Part shown: piece after piece, positions 31,352 to 35,459 of the stretch
How positions within the stretch are numbered: position 1 is the first letter of the stretch
Layout of the letters: each line of letters starts with the position of its first letter
IMG/VR virus record: IMGVR_UViG_3300046002_003208
Coordinates: 1-35,459 of that record
Strand: one strand, 5' to 3'
DNA: 35,459 nt
From: a virus
Translations under genes and position numbers: made by a program
Notes under the pieces: generated by a model
The model's input: only the letters and a program-made list of their open reading frames with translations
What the model was told of the DNA's origin: nothing
Database searches by the model: none

Positions 31352-32326
31352 ATGGCAAAATTACAGAGTAGTGAAGTTGTTGGAGTTGCAAATAGACCTG
31401 CAACAATATGTGTAAATACGGTATGTTTATGGTTTGATACAACAAATTTAAGACCAATGGCATCTTATTGTAAAAGAAGTGGAGCGGGAGTTTGGTCAGC
31501 AGGGGGTGCATTGATAACTGCAAGATATGGTGTCGGTGCAGCAGGAACACAAAATGAAGGACTTGCTGCTGGTGGGTATGTAAATACTGCTGCAGGTGTT
31601 AGTTGTACAGAAGAATATAATGGCACAAGTTGGGCGGTAGGTGGTGCATTAATAGTGGGTAGAATTTATTTAATCGGTATTGGTTCTCAAAATAGTGGAC
31701 TTGTTGCGGGTTGTTATACGACAGGTGCATGTACTGAAGAATATAATGGTACATCTTGGTCAATTGGAGGTGTATTAATAACAGGCCGATATGGTATAGG
31801 TGGGGGTGGAACTCAAAACGAAGGATTAGCAATAGGCGGTGTTTCAACAACAAACTTAGCATGTACAGAAGAATATAATGGTATAAGTTGGTCAACAGGT
31901 GGCGCATTAGCAACAGCAAGAGGATGTACAGCAGGTGCAGGAAGTCAGAATAGCGGATTAGGGTTTGGTGGTCGTACTAATGCAGGTGTAAACGTAACAT
32001 GTACAGAAGAGTATAATGGAACATCATGGTCAGCAGGTGGTATATTGATAAATAGTCGTAGATTTGCTGCAGGATTTGGAACACAAAATGAAGCATTAAC
32101 TACAGGCGGAAATGCTGTAGGCAATTTATTAACATGCACTGAAGAATATAATGGTACAAGTTGGTCAACGGGTGGCTCATTAGCAACAGCAAGATATTTA
32201 GTTAGTGGAGGAGGCTCGCAAGGTTCGGGATTTATTGCTGGTGGATATGTTTCAGCAAATCCTGGAGTTGCTTGCACTGAAGAATACCTAAAATCATCAT
32301 ACACAATAGTAGATTGTATCTTATAA
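31352..32326 (+). CDS. Kelch-like six-repeat propeller protein, paralogue 3
   Basis: The protein has 324 residues, 10 bases after paralogue 2. It has the same N-terminal module (AKLQSSEVVGVANRPATIC, CLWFDTTNLR) but SYCKRSGAG in place of SYCGYSGAG. There are six blades with more varied loops: the GG of blade 2 is GC (VAGCYTTGACTEEYNG), and loops carry VNTAAGV, TTN, TNAGVNV, VGNLL and VSANPGV insertions. It ends CTEEYLKSSYTIVDCIL. Most variation falls in the loops between the GG and CTEEYN positions, as expected if that propeller face contacts a changing receptor. Glycosyltransferase genes follow. Confidence 0.8.
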   Translation: MAKLQSSEVVGVANRPATICVNTVCLWFDTTNLRPMASYCKRSGAGVWSAGGALITARYGVGAAGTQNEGLAAGGYVNTAAGVSCTEEYNGTSWAVGGALIVGRIYLIGIGSQNSGLVAGCYTTGACTEEYNGTSWSIGGVLITGRYGIGGGGTQNEGLAIGGVSTTNLACTEEYNGISWSTGGALATARGCTAGAGSQNSGLGFGGRTNAGVNVTCTEEYNGTSWSAGGILINSRRFAAGFGTQNEALTTGGNAVGNLLTCTEEYNGTSWSTGGSLATARYLVSGGGSQGSGFIAGGYVSANPGVACTEEYLKSSYTIVDCIL

Positions 32327-32347
32327 TAAACAAATAAAAGTTATAAT

Positions 32348-33223
32348 ATGAATAAATACATTGTTTGGCACATTCAAGGTGGGTTAGGAAAGAATGTTGC
32401 AGCAACAGGATTACCAAAGACAATAAAGGAAGTGTATAGTGACAGACAACTTATAATGGTTGTATCATATCCCGAAGTTTTCCTAAATAATCCATACGTT
32501 GACAGAGTATATCCATTAGGTAATTGCCCCTACTTTTACGAGGATTTTATAGAGAATAAGGATACCCTTGTTTTTAGGCATGAGCCGTATCATCAAACAG
32601 GACACATTTTAAAGCATAAGCATTTAATTAACAATTGGTGTGATTTACTTGGAATAGAATACAGCAATCAAACACCTCAATTATATCCAAATTACTCAGA
32701 GAAGATAAATGCGAAGAAATGGTTTAGAGATAAGCCTGTCGTAGTATTACAAACATCAGGTGGTGAATTAGAATCAAAAAATGTTTATTCATGGTGTAGA
32801 GATATGCCACAAGATATAGCACAGTTAATTGTAGATAAATATAAAGATTCATTTCATATATTTCATGTATCAAGGCAAGGAGGATATGTTTTAAATGATG
32901 TTGAAAGAATTGATACAAAGTTATCTAATATGGAATTATTTAGCATGTTAACTGTATCATCTAAGAGATTTTTAATTGACTCATCTTTGCAACATGCAGC
33001 GGTAGCCATTAATTTACCATCTGTTGTATTTTGGGTTGGGACATCTCCGCAAGTTTTTGGTTACGATATGCATACGAATATTGTGGCGAAGCAGATTAAT
33101 AATAAAAATCATTTAATTGGCTCTTACCTATTTGACTTTCAGTTTGATTATAATGTGCATGAATGTCCGTACAGTACCTTAGAAGAAATGTTTGATATAA
33201 ATGATGTAATTAATAAGATATAA
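32348..33223 (+). CDS. GT9-like (heptosyltransferase-fold) glycosyltransferase
   Basis: The protein has 291 residues with a GT-B-like layout. A Gly-rich N-terminal loop (HIQGGLGKNVAATGLPKTI, 8-26) is followed by LIMVVSYPEVFLNNPYVDRV and VYPLG. The C-terminal half has VVVLQTSGGE (131-140), FHIFHVSRQGG, and DSSLQHAAVAINLPSVVFWV with GTSP (211-234). That last block is the nucleotide-sugar-binding signature of ADP-heptose:LPS heptosyltransferase relatives. The family is GT9-like; the sugar is not identifiable. The next gene starts directly after its stop, so the pair probably acts together. Confidence 0.72.
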   Translation: MNKYIVWHIQGGLGKNVAATGLPKTIKEVYSDRQLIMVVSYPEVFLNNPYVDRVYPLGNCPYFYEDFIENKDTLVFRHEPYHQTGHILKHKHLINNWCDLLGIEYSNQTPQLYPNYSEKINAKKWFRDKPVVVLQTSGGELESKNVYSWCRDMPQDIAQLIVDKYKDSFHIFHVSRQGGYVLNDVERIDTKLSNMELFSMLTVSSKRFLIDSSLQHAAVAINLPSVVFWVGTSPQVFGYDMHTNIVAKQINNKNHLIGSYLFDFQFDYNVHECPYSTLEEMFDINDVINKI

Positions 33224-34141
33224 ATGAAATTTTGCATAGCTACATTGACTCATAGATATGAAGATAGAGATGTTTATTTAAGAAAGACTGTAGAAAGTTT
33301 TATAGATAATACAGAATTTGATGGCATGTTTGATTGGTACATTCATTGTAATGGTCAATATGATTTAATGGATGATGTCATTAAAGAGATGACTAGTAAA
33401 TATTGGGATAAGATTAATTTTTACTATTCCTCATCTCCTGATAACATGGGAGTAGGTGTTGGTATTAATTATCTGAATTCATTGGTTAGAGATTATGAGT
33501 ATGTTTTATTTTTGGAAGGAGATTGGATTTGTTTGCCCGGCGAAATTTCTGGTCATAATGATTGGTTACGAGATTGCCTTAATTACTTAGACGAAAACAA
33601 AAATATCAGTCAAGTGTTACTAAGAAGATACATAAGTGATTTGGATGATAGGCAGTATGGTTATGGATATTGGATAAGAGAAGATAATATAAAAAGTGTG
33701 GGGAAGTTAAAAAATACATACCTACATTTACATAAGAAAGAATATACCAACAATCCATACATAAGAAGAAACAATGATTTTTATGATAAGAACATATTAC
33801 CATTAAATGAATTTTATGATGAAAATGGATTACCTAATGAAATTAAAGGTTTATCCATGTGGGGACAAGCTGAGATACAAGCAGAGTCAAAAGGATATGA
33901 AATAGAATCATGTTATCTAGCATTTGGAAACATGGTACATTGTGAAGCATGGAATTATTATAAAGAGTATGATAAATTAATTGAGGAAGATATGACATGT
34001 AAAAAGTATTTAGATGTTGGTAAAGCAGGATGTAAATATGGATACTTCTTCCCCGCAAAAAAGTTCTGTGATGTATGTGACCATTCTAAAAACTTCATGG
34101 ATTTAGAAAGACACGAACAAGAATACGAAAGTAAATTATAA
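33224..34141 (+). CDS. GT2-like (GT-A) glycosyltransferase with Cys-rich tail
   Basis: The protein has 305 residues. The N-terminal GT-A fold reads FCIATLTHRYEDRDVYLRKT, then FDWYIHCNG, NMGVGVGINYL, and YVLFLEGDWICLPG with EGDW (98-101) as the DxD-like metal/nucleotide-sugar site. Residues 110-230 are a phage-type insertion with GYGYWIRE and EIKGLSMWGQAEIQAES. The C terminus contains KAGCKYGYFFPAKKFCDVCD, with several Cys that could bind zinc. It abuts the GT9-like gene and precedes an oxygenase by 4 bases. The product glycan and acceptor are unknown. Confidence 0.75.
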   Translation: MKFCIATLTHRYEDRDVYLRKTVESFIDNTEFDGMFDWYIHCNGQYDLMDDVIKEMTSKYWDKINFYYSSSPDNMGVGVGINYLNSLVRDYEYVLFLEGDWICLPGEISGHNDWLRDCLNYLDENKNISQVLLRRYISDLDDRQYGYGYWIREDNIKSVGKLKNTYLHLHKKEYTNNPYIRRNNDFYDKNILPLNEFYDENGLPNEIKGLSMWGQAEIQAESKGYEIESCYLAFGNMVHCEAWNYYKEYDKLIEEDMTCKKYLDVGKAGCKYGYFFPAKKFCDVCDHSKNFMDLERHEQEYESKL

Positions 34142-34145
34142 AGCT

Positions 34146-35075
34146 ATGACACATAAAAGTAATTTTGAGAATGTTTTTTGGCATATTGATAGTATGCAAT
34201 TAATTAGCAACGACTTATATGAAGTAAGTGGTTGGATTTTTAGTACAGAAGGAAGTGTTAAAAAAATAATTATAGGAGACGTAGAATATGCTAATCTCCA
34301 AAATGGATTGTACCCTAGAAAAGATGTTAAAGAAGTATATAATTATTTACCTAATGATTTAGTAGGTTGGACATTTACAGTATCTAAAGATGTTTTAAAA
34401 TCTCCTATAAATATTGTTTTAGATTCAGAATTGCAATATGAAAATATAGGTACTTTAGATTCTTGGCGTGTGTTTAATTCAGGTTTTAACTCTAATTCAA
34501 ATAAAAGTATTATTGTTATAGATAATTTTTATGACAATCCTGATTTAGTAAGAGATTACGCTTTGCATAATTTAAATTATTTAGAATCTGACTATCATAA
34601 AGGTAGGAGAAGTGACAAACCATTTATATTAAATGGTACATTAGAAAAGTTTGAAGAAATTTTGGGAAGACGTATCTACAATTGGAATCATCCCAACTAT
34701 GCTAATGGAAGATTTCAATACTGTACATCTACTGACCCTATAGTATATCATGTAGACTCTCAGAATTATGCTGCCATGGTTTACCTAACTCCTGACGCAC
34801 CATTACAAAGTGGAACTGCAACTTATAAAAGTATACATACAGGAAAAACAAAATTTGAAGAAGTAGTTGGAGAAGAGTATGAAACAACTTTTAGAGGAAG
34901 GAGTGATGAATTAAATTTCTATGATAAAACATCTTTTGAGATGGTAGATAATATTGCAAATGTATATAATAGATTAGTATTGTTTGATTCAAAAAATATA
35001 CATGCTGCTATAAACTACTTTGGTGACACTAAGGAAAATAGTAGATTTTTTCATTTATTCTTTTTTGATATATGA
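34146..35075 (+). CDS. DUF6445-type 2OG/Fe(II) oxygenase-like protein with extra N-terminal domain
   Basis: The protein has 309 residues. Residues 1-115 form a beta domain (LYEVSGWIFSTEGSVKKIII; LVGWTFTVSKDVLKSPINIV) resembling the 'V-x-G-W' Ig-like modules attached to sugar-active phage proteins. Residues 120-309 match the DUF6445 family as I remember it: VIDNFYDNPDLVRDYAL, KGRRSDKP, FQYCTSTDPIVYHVD, MVYLTPDAPLQSGT, NVYNRLVLFDSKNIHAA and NSRFFHLFFF. Candidate iron ligands are His202, Asp204 and His286, with Arg300 for 2-oxoglutarate. The activity is uncharacterised. Its stop overlaps the next glycosyltransferase start (ATGA at 35072-35075), tying oxygenase and glycosylation genes together again. 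Confidence 0.75.
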   Translation: MTHKSNFENVFWHIDSMQLISNDLYEVSGWIFSTEGSVKKIIIGDVEYANLQNGLYPRKDVKEVYNYLPNDLVGWTFTVSKDVLKSPINIVLDSELQYENIGTLDSWRVFNSGFNSNSNKSIIVIDNFYDNPDLVRDYALHNLNYLESDYHKGRRSDKPFILNGTLEKFEEILGRRIYNWNHPNYANGRFQYCTSTDPIVYHVDSQNYAAMVYLTPDAPLQSGTATYKSIHTGKTKFEEVVGEEYETTFRGRSDELNFYDKTSFEMVDNIANVYNRLVLFDSKNIHAAINYFGDTKENSRFFHLFFFDI

Positions 35076-35459
35076 AGATTAGATTTCATGTTATAACTAG
35101 ATGTACAAGACCTCAAAATCTTTTACAGATATATGATAGTTTCAATTACACTGAGAATAGTAAGTATTTTGTAATTTGGCATGTATTATTCGATACTTCA
35201 TCTTTGATTGATATTGATTCCAAATTGCTTTTAGATTTAGATAGGTTAAATGCTCACTTACATTTTATAGAAAGTGATGGTAGTGATTATCTATATCCTC
35301 AAATAAGTGAGGTTGTTAGTAATATTAATACGGGATGGGTTGTAATTATGGATGACGATAACATATGCTATCCTAATTATTTTGATATTCTTAATGATGA
35401 AATAAGAACTAACGTAAAGTCGGCTTATGTTTACGAACAAGAAGTCAATCTTTTCTTCT
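35072..35459 (+). CDS. GT2-like glycosyltransferase, truncated by window end
   Basis: The ATG at 35072 overlaps the previous stop and the frame is open for 129 codons to the window edge. The translation begins MKIRFHVITRCTRPQNLLQI, a GT-A start similar to GT2 enzymes ('VVI-T-R-[NC]-x-x-x-x-L-x-x-[ST]'). It has FVIWHVLFD, a run HLHFIESDGSDYLYPQISE, and WVVIMDDDNICYPNYFDIL with DDD at 94-96 as the metal-binding motif. The C-terminal part is missing. It is distinct from the upstream EGDW transferase. It extends the glycan cassette beyond this window. Confidence 0.75.
   Translation, partial: MKIRFHVITRCTRPQNLLQIYDSFNYTENSKYFVIWHVLFDTSSLIDIDSKLLLDLDRLNAHLHFIESDGSDYLYPQISEVVSNINTGWVVIMDDDNICYPNYFDILNDEIRTNVKSAYVYEQEVNLFF

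Larger units (their letters stand above)
29421..32326 (+). repeat. About 132-bp Kelch-like coding repeats across three genes
   Basis: There are eighteen repeats, six per gene. In the middle gene the conserved Trp codons fall at 30529, 30652, 30784, 30916, 31048 and 31186, with spacings of 123, 132, 132, 132 and 138 bp. Segments such as 'gaagaatataatggtaca' and 'ggtgcattgataac' recur almost unchanged, giving extensive DNA homology within and between genes. Confidence 0.88.

Overview
This window is a stretch of a large tailed-phage genome of the T4-like head-assembly type. Nothing in it is chromosomal. Every gene I can support is on the + strand, genes are packed with ATGA overlaps or gaps of a few bases, and the base composition is strongly A+T-rich. 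A T4-type late set is recognisable: large terminase, portal, prohead protease, acidic scaffold and major capsid protein. With it are a gp61-like primase, a PhoH-like ATPase and several small proteins that I know only from T4-like phages. No tail sheath or tube gene lies in the window, so 'myovirus' is inferred from family knowledge.

The host is probably a member of the Bacteroidota (inference). Start codons are preceded by A-rich leaders with essentially no Shine-Dalgarno sequence. A recurring box, TATTTATA (often TAnnTTTATA), sits 10-23 bases before many operon-leading genes and resembles the Bacteroidota -7 element TAnnTTTG.

Layout. 1-2834: the end of a 27-residue-repeat protein, two small conserved T4-like proteins, a GIY-YIG nuclease and a DnaG/gp61-type primase. 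2863-6619: a long collagen-like fibre with a C-terminal S74 autochaperone, then a Thr-Pro-rich, mucin-like protein. 6663-10181: a sugar cassette with a GT60/Skp1-type GlcNAc-transferase-like enzyme, a GT4-like transferase and UDP-galactopyranose mutase. 10218-13953: four accessory proteins, two with membrane segments, and the large terminase. 13975-20553: portal, two conserved head-cluster proteins, prohead protease, scaffold and major capsid protein, closed by a clear intrinsic terminator. 20649-26742: PhoH and a run of tail or fibre accessory proteins, including a second collagen/S74 fibre. 26747-29389: three 2-oxoglutarate/Fe(II) oxygenases in tandem and a sulfotransferase. 29421-32326: three tandem paralogous Kelch-like six-bladed-propeller proteins, probable receptor-binding adhesins. 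32348-35459: GT9-like and GT2-like transferases, a DUF6445-type oxygenase with an extra N-terminal domain, and a truncated second GT2-like gene.

How it may work together. Beyond capsid assembly, the window carries an unusually rich glycan and hydroxylation toolkit beside long low-complexity surface proteins. The most interesting hypothesis is a phage-encoded hydroxyproline-linked glycosylation route. A prolyl-4-hydroxylase-like enzyme (26747-27331) would hydroxylate the (Thr-Pro)n protein (5750-6619), and the GT60-type enzyme encoded next to that protein (6663-7919) would glycosylate it. Glf-supplied galactofuranose, other transferases and the sulfotransferase could extend the glycan. This parallels eukaryotic Skp1 modification but is unproven here.
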